In this document: positions 11,412 through 23,581 of the stretch, one piece after another
Position numbering within the stretch: the first letter of the stretch is position 1
How the letters are laid out: each line of letters starts with the position of its first letter
From: Aphelidium insulamus
Lineage: Eukaryota > Aphelidiomycota > Aphelidea > Aphelidiaceae
DNA length: 64,000 nucleotides
NCBI GenBank assembly: GCA_036784855.1
Contig: JAZDSV010000010.1
Coordinates: 248,001-312,000, forward strand
Direction of reading: 5' to 3'
The notes under the pieces: model-generated
The model's database searches: none
What the model saw: the letters and a program-made list of their open reading frames with translations, nothing else
Told to the model about the DNA's origin: nothing
Translations under genes and position numbers: made by a program

Positions 11412-12842
11412 TTAAGAGGTTTTGGGTACTATGACTGAGCCACTGTTGAGTACCGCCACCTCATCTGCCACTATATCATCGTCCCCAAAATCCAATGCCA
11501 ACAGCAACGGATCATCGTCAACGGCGGGTAGCAGGTACCTACACCATTAGTAAACAAAGGTAATAGATAGAAGTAAATGGCATACAGTGCATCGTTCCAG
11601 CGGTCCTTGGATGGAAATGAGGTAAAATTGTTATGCACTTTGTCAATGTGTGCATACAGATCCGTAGCTGAAGCAAATGTGGATTCTTGGCCACCATCTC
11701 CGCTGCCGCACAGCCAGCACCGGCAGAGACCCGCACATCGCCGAATGTAGTTGACCAGCTTCACCCGGTCGTAAAAGTCCAAACTGTTGCGCGCACACAA
11801 CGCCCGCAAATCAAAACCATGACTGGCGATTAAATGGTCAGCAATAAGGGTCTCGGCCGTGTCCAACACTTGATCGCAGAACAGACAGGCGCACCGAGCA
11901 GCATCCCTGTCCGATGTCGAATCCCAGTCGGACCACGTGGACACCGAGCCATCATCATCGTCATCATCAAGATTCAATTCTGCCATGCCAGTTGGACCAC
12001 CATTAGCAGCCTCGCCACTATGCACGGAGCGCCAGTCCTGCGCCGGTTCCAGACAGTAGTTGACAAGATAGTGCCGGTCATATATGTGATTGTGTGGGTT
12101 GATGTGAAAGTGTTTCTTCTTGCGCATATGCACCCGCAGCACCGCTCCAGACTTGAATGTCTTTTCACAGTAGATACACTGCCACCTACAGAAATTAATT
12201 ATGGGACTGTTAACACTATGTATGCAATACACTATGTACAATGTACATACAGCTCAAGACGCCGCCGCAGCTCAGCCAGTAAATCATCCACAAACACCAA
12301 ATTGTCCAGCTGGCCGGGGAAGAAGCCGTGTTCACTCAGCATGTGTGCAAACAGTGCTTCCCGCGTGCCATGCCTGGTCCGGCAGAACAGACATCCACGA
12401 TCCTCTGCACCGGCAGCTGCTGCGTGTGCACTGTCCCGCTCACGCTGCTGCACAGCCAACACGTGTCGCTATAATGTGTGATATACATGAGATGATAGAC
12501 ATGTCTTTAGCAGATACGTACCAGCTTCTCGGCAGATAGGCGACGGCGCAACTCCACATCCACGGCATCGCCACCCAGATACCGTGGTGGCACCGCTGAA
12601 TCGTCGTCAGCCTGCACGGCTGCAGCACACGCGTCCAGATACTCTTGCATGATGAGCAGGATGTCGTGGACGCGATGCATGCCGCAGATGCCGTGTGCCG
12701 CGCGCAAATGATCGCACAGACCCTCCACGGTATCGTACCGCGCAACCATATCACGCAGCAGCATCCACGTATCCAAAGCACCGCTGCTGTCACTGTGCGG
12801 TAATGGACACCGCACCGGCACTGGCAGCGCGTTGATTGCCAT
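11412..12842 (-). CDS. ZNF277: ZNF277-like C2H2 zinc-finger protein
   Basis: ATG at 12842, four exons, stop at 11412. The order of elements matches ZNF277 along its length: an N-terminal region ending in CLFC...FAHMLSEHGF, then QCIYCEKTFKSGAVLRVHMR followed by the INPHNHIYDRHYLVNYC block, then a WSDWD acidic segment. After that come a second CLFC..VLDT...HLIASHGFDL finger, the LDFYDRVKLVNYIRR motif, a CRCWLCG...LYAHIDKVH finger and the C-terminal ALYLLPAVDDDPLL. Human ZNF277 binds uS5 (RPS2) and affects chromatin silencing; whether that holds here is not shown. The last intron interrupts the codon before YLLPA and retains the frame when removed. Confidence 0.88.
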
Positions 12843-13057
12843 ATGATTTGCTGTGATTAATTGCTCTGATTGCAAAGTGGCATGTGCTGTCCACTGCTGT
12901 GTCTGTCTGTGCTACGTGCCAGTCTGCTTGTCCGTGTACCACGATGCTACTGTGTCTGTCTGTGCGTTATAACTGTCTCGTAGATGATTGTCATGACTAT
13001 ATTGAACCTTGTATGTGAATGTATACAATTCAGAGTGTGTGTGAGAGAGAGACCCAA

Positions 13058-13852
13058 CTACTGCAGGGAAAACATGTTCTTGACGCGGTCGGTGATGGCG
13101 CTCAGTGCCGACTGCTGCTTGGCCGTGTGGTCTGCCTCGTCCCACTCGAAGCGCTGCACGGCCGACATCTCGTGGATGCTGCGCCAGGAGCTGGACGATG
13201 TGCGGATGCTGTGCGCGGCCGAGCGTGACAGTCGCATGTTGTCCGCCACGGTCCACAGTGGTGGCGCTGAGACCACGGGTTGAGAGTGCCGTGTGTCCAC
13301 TGCTGTGCGGTGGCGCATGGCCGTGATGCTGGCTGGCGCAGAACTGTCACCAACTGCGGCATTAATGGTAGTCGACTCAGCTGCGCTACTGCGCTCCACG
13401 CGTCGGCGGGCATTGTTCCACGTGGCATTGGCGGGTTTGGGCGGCACCGGCGGCGGTGCCCCCTCGCCATCGATATTGCTATGTACATTATTGCCCAGGT
13501 TATCCTCGTCGCCCACCACAACCTTGTTGCTGATTGTGGCACGGCCAGCAGTTTCGGCGGCCAGCAACTTGTCCAGCTCTGCCAGACACGCGTCCACAAA
13601 TGACGGTGTCAGACTGTTTGGCGTGGGCGGCACCGGGGAACAGAGTGGTGGCGGTGACTGTACCGCAGCCGCGCCGACACCATCCCCGCCACTGTCATGT
13701 TTATCACTGACGACAACGTCTGCATGATCATTCAAATCGCCACCGGATGCCACCTCGCCCAAGAAATGCATCCACACGTCAAACTCTTTGGTGCGCACAG
13801 CTGGCGGTGGTGCCGCCGCCAACACTGTTACAAGATCGCTGGGTGGTTGCAT
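13058..13852 (-). CDS. Uncharacterised Pro/Ser-rich protein
   Basis: Single open frame of 264 codons, ATG at 13852, stop at 13058. It begins MQPPSDLVTVLAAAPPP, continues with a possible short folded segment (KEFDVWMHFLGEVA; PSFVDACLAELDKLLAAE), has a proline-rich APPPVPPKP resembling an SH3-binding ligand, and ends in a helical tail (QQSALSAITDRVKNMFSLQ). No family was recognised. Codon use resembles its neighbours, and the reverse-strand alternatives are less convincing. A TA-repeat lies directly 5' of the ATG. Confidence 0.55.
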   Translation of the reverse strand: MQPPSDLVTVLAAAPPPAVRTKEFDVWMHFLGEVASGGDLNDHADVVVSDKHDSGGDGVGAAAVQSPPPLCSPVPPTPNSLTPSFVDACLAELDKLLAAETAGRATISNKVVVGDEDNLGNNVHSNIDGEGAPPPVPPKPANATWNNARRRVERSSAAESTTINAAVGDSSAPASITAMRHRTAVDTRHSQPVVSAPPLWTVADNMRLSRSAAHSIRTSSSSWRSIHEMSAVQRFEWDEADHTAKQQSALSAITDRVKNMFSLQ

Positions 13853-13861
13853 GCGATGCGG

Positions 13862-13893
13862 TTATATATATGTATATATATATATATATATAT
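13862..13893. repeat. (TA)n microsatellite
   Basis: TA-dominated dinucleotide tract of about 32 bp, just upstream of the minus-strand gene starting at 13852. A shorter TA run lies at about 14076-14088. The remaining intergenic sequence to 14195 shows no recognisable gene. Confidence 0.8.
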
Positions 13894-14195
13894 ACAACAG
13901 GTGCCTATGAATATGTATGTACTACAGCGGAATGGACGCCAAAGCACTCTCTTCGGTGAACACAACGTTATATTGCGCCGTGTGTAACCTCGCACCTGCT
14001 GCGATTGGCTGCTTTCTCCGTTCAATAAATGCTTATAGAAGGCCGTAATATATTTATACTGTGCGCCTGCAAGTATATATATATATACACATGCCCCATT
14101 AAAACATAAATAATGGCTCAATGTAGCTTTAATAGTGCATGATCACCATAATACCACCACGGCACCACCATGTATAGCAGAAATATGTCTTGTCT

Positions 14196-14636
14196 TTAGC
14201 GCAGGCGGCGGGCTTCACGCTCCGACTCCAACAGAGTCAGGATGTCGTTCTCGCGCACCGGGCCGACCACGTTACGGATGATGGAGCGGGTCGCGTCGTC
14301 CAGGAATTCCACGCGCACCTGAGAGACACCTGCAATGGTGACGCGTTGGTCAGTGTGCATACTGAGTGCAATCAATACGTACCTCCACGCGATCCAGTGC
14401 GTCCAATAACCTTGATGACCTTGGCGAGTTTAGGCTTGTCCTGCAGCACGCGTATTAGCACTAGGTTCTCGTGGCCATGATCACATTAGTGGTGTCCAGC
14501 AGCGGAGATCAGAGACGGCAACAAATGAAATGGTGATGGATGTGACATCACTGTGACCATCGCCACCACACCCACGCCAATAACGTCTCTGGCCCACCAA
14601 CCGGACACACACCACACCTTCAACCACACGTACCAT
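14196..14636 (-). CDS. RPS28: Ribosomal protein eS28
   Basis: A 64-residue 40S subunit protein. The body reads [17 protein letters not shown], then [20 protein letters not shown] and ends [12 protein letters not shown], the eS28 signature, with the stop at 14196. The 5' end is unusual. The best model has ATG at 14636 followed at once by a donor (ATG|gtacgt). A ~175 nt intron then ends in gctgcag before GACAAGCCT, giving MDKPKLAK, like MDTSR...KLAR in animals. The second intron (gtacgt...ttgcag) splits a Gly codon. The in-frame ATGs between 14464 and 14500 are followed by early stops, which supports the split start codon. Confidence 0.9.
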
Positions 14637-14807
14637 TTTGTGTTGTGAATAGGGAAGGCTTGCTATACCCGGAAAGTGATTGCAGAAAAATCAAGGTCGG
14701 TTAAGGTTAGGTTGATTGTGTGTTGCGGGCTGTAATGTATTACACTGGCGCTCATTAACTGCGCCACAATATAAATATATATATATCTATCAATACCTAT
14801 ATACGCC

Positions 14808-15692
14808 ATGATTAACTGCGGCGTCCAAGTGCTGGCACTGGTCGCGCTGCTGGCGGTTACTGGGTGCCATGCGAACGATGCCATCAGTGCTCTCAGGTTG
14901 AAGTTTATTGCTCCGTCCACGCCGTTCACCTCCATCCAAGCTGCGGCTCTGAGATGCGATTTGGTCGAGCTGCAGCAACTGCTACCCGGCTGGCAACCGG
15001 CCGAAATCGAGTCAACTACACGTGACTGGCACTCTACCGAGATGGAGCCATCTACTCATGGCTGGCAATATATCACCGCGGAGCAAGGTACACGCGTCTG
15101 GAAACTCGGGGTCAAGGTGCTACAGCGTGCAAACACATGCCACGGGCCCTTTTCGCTGCTACACGTAGCAGCTAGAAGTGGATGCATACAAGTCGTGGAA
15201 GACCTGCTTGCAAGCAATGATGTGGATGTGGATATCAGATGCGTAGAGTCACGATACATGCGTTACGTGACCGAATCGTTCACTCCATTGCACGTCGCCG
15301 CTGCCTATGGACAAGTTGAAGTGGCCCGAGAACTTATTGAAGCCGGTGCCGATGTCAATGCGCGCGTGTCGGTGAATGGCGGCACCGTGCTCACGCTGGC
15401 CCGATCGGCACATGAAAATGTGGTCGCAATGGTGAACATGCTTGAGCAGAGCGGAGCCCGTGACTCCAAGCTGGCCGCATTGGACACTGCAGTGCACAGT
15501 CACTTATCGCATGCCATAGATGCATTGCACGAGCTCATGGTGCCGCCATCAGAGGAACATCATAATGATCAACATCATCATCATAAACATTCTCGCGGCA
15601 GGTTTGCGCGCCGTGGACACAAACAACCGAATTCATATGGGTCCATGGACGACGTGGCCGGCAAGTATTTGGAGTTGGCGCCGGTTGCGTAA
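14808..15692 (+). CDS. Secreted-type ankyrin-repeat protein 1
   Basis: Intronless frame of 294 residues, ATG at 14808, with TATA-like repeats 20-40 bp upstream. It starts with a clear signal peptide (MINCGVQVLALVALLAVTGC). Two to three ankyrin repeats follow (FSLLHVAARSGCIQVVEDLL; FTPLHVAAAYGQVEVARELIEAGADVN). The tail is His-rich (HHNDQHHHHKH) and basic. No membrane anchor is visible after the signal, so the product is probably secreted or lumenal, a rare setting for ankyrin repeats. It heads a small family with the genes at 15835 and 26258. Confidence 0.7.
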   Translation: MINCGVQVLALVALLAVTGCHANDAISALRLKFIAPSTPFTSIQAAALRCDLVELQQLLPGWQPAEIESTTRDWHSTEMEPSTHGWQYITAEQGTRVWKLGVKVLQRANTCHGPFSLLHVAARSGCIQVVEDLLASNDVDVDIRCVESRYMRYVTESFTPLHVAAAYGQVEVARELIEAGADVNARVSVNGGTVLTLARSAHENVVAMVNMLEQSGARDSKLAALDTAVHSHLSHAIDALHELMVPPSEEHHNDQHHHHKHSRGRFARRGHKQPNSYGSMDDVAGKYLELAPVA

Positions 15693-15834
15693 GATTTATA
15701 TAAACATATGTATAATGCACCCGCACTTTTTGACTTTTCGTAACAGCATAAGGAATTTTTCACATCGTGGTGCTGTCAAATATTAAAATCCGTGGCTCTC
15801 GGCTTATACATCGCCAGCACGCTTATTGCGATAG

Positions 15835-17100
15835 ATGTCGAACGCGAAGGAGTGTATCGTGGTAGCTGCAGCTCTCAAACTGCTGTTATTGTCTGCGGTG
15901 AAATGCGCGACTCCGGTCGTAAAGCGCGGCGACATCATGTCGTATTATCCACTGGTCCAATTTATCCCTTCCGAGTACATTGCAGCTTTCGAATGCAACG
16001 TGCCCTTGCTTGATCATGAGATTAATGATCCTCATATCGGAAGAAAAGCCGTTTACAGTTGCCAGCAGTATTTTTCACTGCTTCACATGGCCGCCGCCGA
16101 TTGTTTGGAAGCGGTTAACTCACTGCTCAACAAAGGCGCCGATTCCAACAAATGTTGTGCGGTGTACAAAAACCTTCCCAACGTACCAGTAGAGTATGCT
16201 TGTGACCATGCTCGGCCGCTACACATGGCAGCAGAAGCCGGATCTTACCGTGCCGCGGACTACTCATTAGTTTTGGTGCCAATGTGAATGCCAAAACTGG
16301 AAGGCACGAAACTCCCCTGTACCTCGCAGCGCTACACAATCGTCTTAATGTCGTCGAACTGCTGCTGCGCAATGGTGCCGAGATTACTTCTTGGTCCCGA
16401 CGAGAACGACCTTCCCCTATTGAAGCTGCGGTAGACAATATGCACTGGGACGTGGTGAACGTACTGTGCCAACATGCGGCAAAGTCTATGGTTTTCCGAC
16501 TGTCCTTCAAGATGCAGCGATTGTGCGGGATGGAACGTCCGCATGGAATTCAAGGAACTATTGAGGTGGTGCCAAAGTATCCAGTAATTGCATCCGTCCG
16601 TCAATTCCAAATAATCTGCGTTTATCGCAAACGTGGCTCGCAACCCTTTCGGGCACAAGAAGCCTCGAAATTCTCACGAAGGTGATCCGAAGCTGTCACG
16701 ATATAAACACCCAACAGAATCAGAGAAGTGGACGCCGCTGCATTTAGCTGCAATATATGGCTGGAATGATGTGGCAAGGTTGCTCATGAATGCCGGTGCA
16801 GACACAAACGAGTGATGATGGGTATGGGCGAACCCCGCTTCACTTTGCCGCCGCCGCGGGTCACTTTGAGGTTGCTTCAATGTTGACCGAGCGCGATTCG
16901 GAAGTTGATGCCGCCGACGTAGATGGAAACACTCCATTGCATCTCGCTATTGGGGGGCGATTCCACCGCAATGTTGTCGAACTCTTGTGTTGTCACCGTG
17001 CCAACATTGACGCATTGAATCGCGAAGGACATTCGCCACGGGATCTGGCCGGACAAAATGAGTCAATACTGGATGCTTGCTTGCGGCCTTCATGTCTGCG
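15835..17100 (+). pseudogene. Secreted-type ankyrin-repeat gene 2, frame-broken
   Basis: It begins with ATG at 15835 and a signal-like start (VVAAALKLLLLSAVKCA). It then continues as ankyrin repeats spread over several frames: FSLLHMAAADCLEAVNSLLNKGAD, then ANVNAKTGRHETPLYLAALHNRLNVVELLL, then WTPLHLAAIYGWNDVARLLMNAGADTN, then GRTPLHFAAAAGHFEVASML and GNTPLHLAIGG. Frame changes lie near 16262 and 16812, and one falls between about 16500 and 16640. The first and last are in mid-repeat without plausible splice sites. It therefore looks like a decayed sibling of the gene at 14808, unless the assembly has indels here. Confidence 0.6.
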
Positions 17101-17240
17101 ACTACATTGGCCACAAAAAATATATAACTTTGTGCGGCGGGATCAGGGTTAATATTACATTTTGCAATACAGGGCCAGTTGTGAAGGAGATTTCAAGTCC
17201 GGTGATTTTGGGGGGTCAGCGATGCGCAAATTCAAAGGCT

Positions 17241-17295
17241 AGCAGACGCTATAACGTCTGCTATTATGTATAGGTATATATACCTATACATAATA
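17241..17295. repeat. Adjacent inverted repeats, including a 34 bp perfect palindrome
   Basis: Two neighbouring dyads. At 17241-17262 the arms AGCAGACG and CGTCTGCT flank a 6 nt loop. At 17262-17295 there is an uninterrupted palindrome whose left arm is TATTATGTATAGGTATA (17 bp). They lie in the gap between the broken ankyrin gene and the CRAL-TRIO gene starting at 17366, so they may be a terminator-like, promoter or cruciform element. Confidence 0.8.
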
Positions 17296-17365
17296 TATAC
17301 TGCGATGTGTGCGATGAACAGTGCTTAAATAGCAACAACGCTTAAACAGAACACAGCTTCAGACA

Positions 17366-18915
17366 ATGAACTACGACGAGCGGCTGGCAACATGCAGCGC
17401 CCCGCTGGCCAAGCTTAAGCGGCGCCTGCTTCACGGCCAGACGGGCAAGATGCTTCTGCATGACCCGGCACTTGGTCTGACCGCCACCGACATCCAGCAC
17501 TACCGCTCGCTGTTTGCCGACGAGAGTAGGCTTTCCGTGATAAGCAGAGCAACCTTCCAACCAAGTCTCACACATGGGCACTGCAGGCATCCTGGTGCGA
17601 TTCTATCACCGCAGTGGCTACAACGAGGAGCAGACGCTGGAGATGATCCGGTAGTTGGCATATAGCATGTGGATACCGGATCTAACTTTGTCAGGGCATT
17701 CCTGCGCTACAAGAAGGGCAACGGGCACTTGCGCTGCTTCTCGCTGGACAAGTATCGCGACATATTCACCCAGCAGCTGGTGTTCTTTAGTGGCCGCGAC
17801 AAACTGGACCGCCCGGTGGTGATTGTGAACCTGCGGCAGTATCAGGGCGCGCTGGCCGGCGACAAAGCGGCGCTGTTTGGAGTGTTGGCTTTGCACCTGG
17901 AGTACGCGCGGCTGCTCTACCGCGGCACATACCGCTCCTGTCTGCTCATATTCAACTGTGCCGGCGCCGGCATTGGCAACATGGACATGGAAATCGGGTC
18001 CTTTATGCTGGACCTGCTCTACAAGTTCTATCCCGACTCCATTGGCAAAGGTGTGATATACACACTATCGTACAATGCGTAATAAGTGCTTATGGCAATA
18101 GTGCTGGTACATGCTATGCCTTGGATATTGCGCAGTGCCTGGGCAATGGTCAGCGCGATATTGCCGCCAAATGCACATGCACGGATACAATTCACGGCCA
18201 GCAGCTCGGACATTGCCAAGCAAGTGGACCCCGCCCAACTTCCCGCAGGTCAGTATTATTTCTTGTAATTCACTCTCATGTTTATTTATAATTTATAGAA
18301 TTGGGTGGCGGGGATGATCGGCCACCGCTGGATGCCGACGAGTACAGCCGGTGGTTGCTGGACGGTTACAATTCGGCTCCGAATCGCACACTTTGCACGC
18401 GGATAGTTTTGCATTCCATCGGCACACCGACAGAACCGCTGGATAGTATGCACAGCCAGTCGGCGTCTTCGGCTGTGCACTCGACAGACCACATGAACAG
18501 CGAGTCCAGTGCCGAGGACTACATGTCGGTGTACACGGCCGTCACTGATGACTCCACGGACAACGACGAGTTCTGGGACGCTTCATCCACTGTGGATGGT
18601 GTGCACTACATCAACAATTACAACAGCACAAGCAATTCTCCCACCAAGATGAGACCGCTGTCGTCCGCTGTTCCAGCTGCCACTCAACCGTTGCCACAGC
18701 AGCCGCCGCCACCGCGGAGTAGACTGGCATCGCTGTGGCGCAGTTTGCTCACTATCGTTATGTGGGCACGCAACAGATCGGTACAGCGGGCCGTAATTCG
18801 CTTGCTACTGGCACTGCTGGTGGTGGTGCTGACTGCGCGTGGTGTCAAGTGGAGTCTGGCCAGGCTATTGACTGTATCATCGAGGCGGTTCCTCACCAGC
18901 AAAGTGGCAGTCTAA
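17366..18915 (+). CDS. CRAL-TRIO (Sec14-like) protein with C-terminal membrane anchor, MOSPD2-like
   Basis: ATG at 17366, five exons, stop at 18915. Early exons read ILVRFYHRSGYNEEQTLEMIRAFLRYKKGNG, resembling a CRAL-TRIO N-terminal lobe. The lipid-binding domain shows RPVVIVNLRQ..., the glycine-rich NCAGAGIGNMD and LLYKFYPDSIG, then VLVHAMPWILRSAWAMVSAILPP and the closing QLPAELGGG. The C-terminal 200 residues are Ser/Asp-rich, with a membrane span near the end (AVIRLLLALLVVVLTARGV) followed by a basic tail, implying a tail-anchored membrane protein. Human MOSPD2 has a similar CRAL-TRIO domain and C-terminal anchor but also an MSP domain, which is absent here. A lipid-transfer role is inference. 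Confidence 0.8.
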
Positions 18916-19042
18916 CAATGATGTAAATATATATTTAGTTAAATGGCAGTATGTAGTGCATAAATTAGCACACGGCAGCACTTTGCAGATGCATACAGCT
19001 CTTCACACAAATACTGTATATGTATATATATTATGCACAATG

Positions 19043-22000
19043 TCAGAATGACCGACGATCTTCGGAAAAGGCCAGCTTGATTGCCACTTCGAGGACATTG
19101 ATGACAAGCACGCGGTTAAACTGCTCCGACTGCAGCATATCCATCACACGGCGCACACCTTGCACCGTGTTCTGGCGGCCCACCACGCGGTACAAGTAGA
19201 ACCGCACAGTCTCGCTCAGTCCGGCGGTGCCCAGCGCGCTCTCCAGCGACTGCTGCTGTTGTTGCAGCAAGTCGGCGGCGGATGATGATGATGATGCCGT
19301 GCTGTCCTCTGTCACGAGTGCCATGACGAGTCGGATAGCCTCGTCGCGCCTGGCCGCCATCTCCTCATCTGTGGGCGGCAGCCTATTCTGCGCCTTGGGG
19401 TGCCGTGTCCACCACTCCCGGAGCGGTTGAGGCCACAGCGCATCCACCAGCATTGTGATTGCGCGTGCACCCAGCTGCGACGCCAATCCATCGCCAAGCC
19501 GCTTCAGGGCCGACTCCACCGCGGACGACATCCACGAGTTCTCCGACAGTGTTAGAAGGATCTGGCGCAGCACTCCCATTGCTTTGCGCCGTAGCCAATG
19601 CTGAGAGTGCAGGTCAAACACATCCGTCATCAGGGCGAAACAAGTGTCGATCATCAGCGAGACGTCCGAGTGGGATATCCGCGGCGGTTGCGGTGCCTTG
19701 GACTTGGCTGTGAGATCGCCAGCGGTGTCACCCATCAGATCTCTTGGCTCTTTATCCGACTGATGTTCATCGCTGTGATGATCGCCAGCAGTCTGGCCGT
19801 CCATCGAGAGGCGGGACGGTGGGGCGGTGCGCATTGTTTGAGGCGACTTTTGCGAGCGCTGTTTTGGAGGTGACACGCCGCCAGTGCCAGTGCCCGGTAT
19901 CCAGCGGCCGCGACTACGCAGCACCGACATGACCCGCCTGCGCAGTTCCAGTGGGTTGGCACGGCGCTTAGCTGGAGTGCGACTGCCACCGTGCTGGCCG
20001 CCGTCCGAGATGTCGGTGTCGGGGCGGAAAAACTTTTGCATCGGCCGCGACTCACACAGCAGCTGGTCAATCAACAGCTGCTGCAAATACGTTTCCAAGT
20101 CGCCCATGAACCTAGCCAGCCTTATCTCGTCGCTGCTGGTATTACTGCTGGAAGCTATTGATGCTGATGTAGATGATGAAGGGTTTCGACGCAGCGCCGG
20201 GAACGGGATCTTGGCAACCTTGATGTATTGGGTGGACAGCTGTTCGTGCAGACCGACAAAGTCCTCATAGTGCCGGGTGATCATCCAGCCGCGGCCGGCC
20301 GTGCTGTCCCCAGAGGCATTTACCTGCGCCACATGCTCCACCTCAATGACAAACTCCATGGTCTTGACGCGGGCTTGGAGCGGCATGGAGCTCGGTGACA
20401 GTGCGCTACCGGTGAGAAAGTGTATCGATGGGCTGAGCACGTGTTCGGACAGCGCGCTGGCACCCGGCAGTGTGTTCAGTCTAGTGGTTAGACGGCGCCC
20501 AAATGCACCCAATGCGGTGCTGGGTGATGTTGCAGAGTTTTCCGAGTTTCCGGTGCCAGTGCCAGTGCTTGGGCGTAGAGACTGGCCCGCGTCGTGGACT
20601 CGGACGCGGACATCCTGCAGGGAGAGCAGTGCAGGCTGATCGTCAGCGACGCCATCATCGCCTATCGCGCCGCCACTGTTATTCATTTCCTGTGCCATTT
20701 GCAGCAAGGCTTCCACCTCGGCTTCGAGAGATTTCTTTGTGGATTGCAATTTGCGCACACGGGCGTTTAGTTCGAGGCTGCGCTGGATGTTGGGCAGGGG
20801 GCCGGCAGAGGCGCCAGAAAGCTGCGTGCGTGCCTTGTCGATGGCAGCATCTGCGTGCATGATTTGCTCGCGGAGCACCGTGATGGCCTCGGCCACGTGA
20901 ACAATTGCGTCATCATGAGTTACCGTTCCCTGATTAGCTGCTGACGCTGACGACGGGCTACCGGGGCTGTGCGGTGCTTGGGCTTTCTGTCGCTCCGGCA
21001 AGTCTGTCGAGAGATCTGGCGTGTCGGCACCACTGTCTCCAGTTCGCGAATCCTGTTCGACGGCCCACACATCCGCCATGTCGCCCTCTGTGTTGGCGGC
21101 ATCCAGCTGGTCGGCGGGAGTAGTCGATGAATTTGTGAGGCGGCGCCGTGACAGCGGGGACAAATCGTCCACGCTGGACTCGGCCGTGTTTATTGCCGAC
21201 ATGAGTGGCGACATGCTAATATCGGCCGAGCCTCGCAGCAACTCCGAACTCTCTGCCAGCTCGTCCAATGACAAGGTGGACTCTGTGGCAGCGTCTATGC
21301 CGTGTCCACCACCAGAATACAAATGATCTTGTTGTTGCTGCTGTTGTTGTTGTTGTTGGCTGTGCCGCGCAGAGTGCTCAATGAATGCGTGGATGTAGCG
21401 CAGGTCCAGCAGGCTGAGAATGCGCTGCTGCACCGGCTTGAAGCAGTCCGGGTTAGGCCGCGTGATTATTTCATCCAGTAGTGCCTCCACGATTTGTTGG
21501 TGTGTCAAGTGGGCAGACTTTGTGTCATCGTCATCATCGTAGCTGTGTCCATTGGCGGGGTCGGGCAAGTCCAGCGGGATCGGCAGCTCACAGTTGGCGG
21601 AAAAGTGGGCGTCATAGACATACATTGCGTCGGTGCGCATCATTTCCAGCGCTGACGTCTCGTCTGCGCTCTCATTGAGTGACAACATGGCGAACTGGCG
21701 ATAAATGTCGGCATTGGTCCAGAAGCGCAAGTACGGTGGCGCCGATATAGAGTCCATGTATTCCATGAGCACGGCAAATGTGTCGTTCCTCGCCAATATA
21801 TCGGCAGTTGTCAACCGAGCAATTTCGTGGTGCAATGATACCGTCTCGCCCTCATTCTGATTATCTGAACCATGTTAATTACATAATGCATAACATTGAT
21901 TATAGAATTGCCCTTGCCAGAGTGAATGGGAGATGTCGGCACGCTGCCATCACCAGTGGAAAGTGCGCTTATAAACAGGCCATTTAGTGTGTCTGGACTG

Positions 22001-23167
22001 GACAAGAAATTAACCAGCGGCAACAGCGCAGAGGTGGCCACAATCTCACGCAGAAGCGACAGCAGCACCAGACTGTCAGAGTCACGCTTGGTCAACAGGC
22101 GGCTCTCCAGTATGAGGGTAAGGTCGCGCAACTTTTCCAGCTGCCTGGTGCGCTCAAAGCTGCCGAAATAAGCGTTGCCCTGCTTCTCAATGTACTCCTC
22201 CACAGTTTCACAATGGCTCGCTCTGAATTCTTTGAATTCTCTCTGATAAGTTATACAAAGAATACAAAATGATAATAGCTAATCGCACCAAGTGAACGAT
22301 GAGAACGTTGCTGAGACTATAGAGGAGCAGAGTCATCAGGTCCATGGTGCGCTGTGGGTGGGCAAAGTAGCGCGCATGCTCCTGAACATTCATGGCCACG
22401 GCGTTGAGTGACGTGCGAACTTGAGCGGCAAACTCGGTGGACCGCGAATGGTTCAGACCGCGATACCAGCTCGCGATAAAGTCTTGCATCACACAGTCGA
22501 GCAGCTGGTTGACGGCGGCATCCAGCTCTGCCGATCCCAGCTGAAGTGTGGCAGCGGCATGTTGCTGTTGTTGCTGCTCATCCAATGGATTTGCCGGCGC
22601 GGGTGGAGATGGCTACAGACACAGGTTGATTAAGCGCCAGTATGACAGTATGACATGCTACACTCAGCATACCTCGCGCAACATGTCGGCCACCGAGGAT
22701 GACTTGCCACGCAGCCCAAACACTCCGGCACGCAGAAGCCTCCGTAGACGTGCCTTGGCCTTGGCAACCACCGCTGCCGACTGCTGCTGCTGACCGTCAA
22801 CTATGACCACAGCATCATCCCCGTCGCCGGTCACGGCGGCAATCTCGGGCGCCCCAAACACGTAACCAACGCTGATACCCACCGCGGTCAACAGCACCGT
22901 ATACAGCACCGTGTTGGCCAGCAGGGTGAAGAGGAATGCCAGCGCGGTGCTGCCCACCAACAACGCGGCGAATGGGTGACTCCGCACGTGCTCGGATAGG
23001 AGACGCAAGGCTTCCTGTGTGAACCCCTCGCCATGTGCAGCAGTGTCCCAGGGCCGTGGCGAGGTGACTATCTGTGGCAGTGCCGTCGAGGACGAGGAGT
23101 GCACGGCAGCCGGCGGTGACGTGGACAGACTGTGCCGGCGCCGCACGCGTCCTCCTTCGCCGCTCAT
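19043..23167 (-). CDS. SNX13: RGS-PX sorting nexin (Mdm1/SNX13-SNX25 type)
   Basis: ATG at 23167, stop at 19043, about five exons with one very long last exon. Domain order: two N-terminal membrane spans (FAALLVGSTALAFLFTLLANT and VLYTVLLTAVGISVGYVFG), a PXA domain (ELDAAVNQLLDCVMQDFIASWYRGL), an RGS domain (NDTFAVLMEYMDSISAPPYLRFW...), and a Ser-rich linker with poly-Gln near 21325-21360. A PX domain (FVIEVEHV...WMITRHYEDFVGLHEQL...KIPFPA) and a Nexin_C domain up to the end (AIKLAFSEDRRSF) follow. Family members sit in the ER membrane and contact lipid droplets, vacuoles or endosomes. Choice of the human symbol is approximate; SNX14 and SNX25 share this layout. Confidence 0.85.
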
Positions 23168-23581
23168 TGAATTTGTCGCTGGTGCTTGTTAAAATCTCAT
23201 CAAGCCACTGGGACTTGCGCTTATACATACACTCTGGTACTTGTCTTGTCTTAAATATATATATATATATATACATTATTATATATTTATATATTTATAC
23301 TTGTCTTATCTTGTCCACACTTGCAACACAATAGGCCTATACTTGCTCTATTAACTTGTACCCCGCGGATTATACAATGCACTGCAGCATTTGCTTTCTC
23401 CGTTGCTCATGCTGGTACTCGAACACCATTTAGCTAATTCATCGTTGACTACCTAACACGGAATTTGCTTCTCAATTCCACCGTACATATACAAATTATT
23501 CTTGCTCACATGCATACACCGAGCAACATCATCCACGTAAAGACAACAAACATGAAAAAAGTCTATCTATTTACGTGCATT

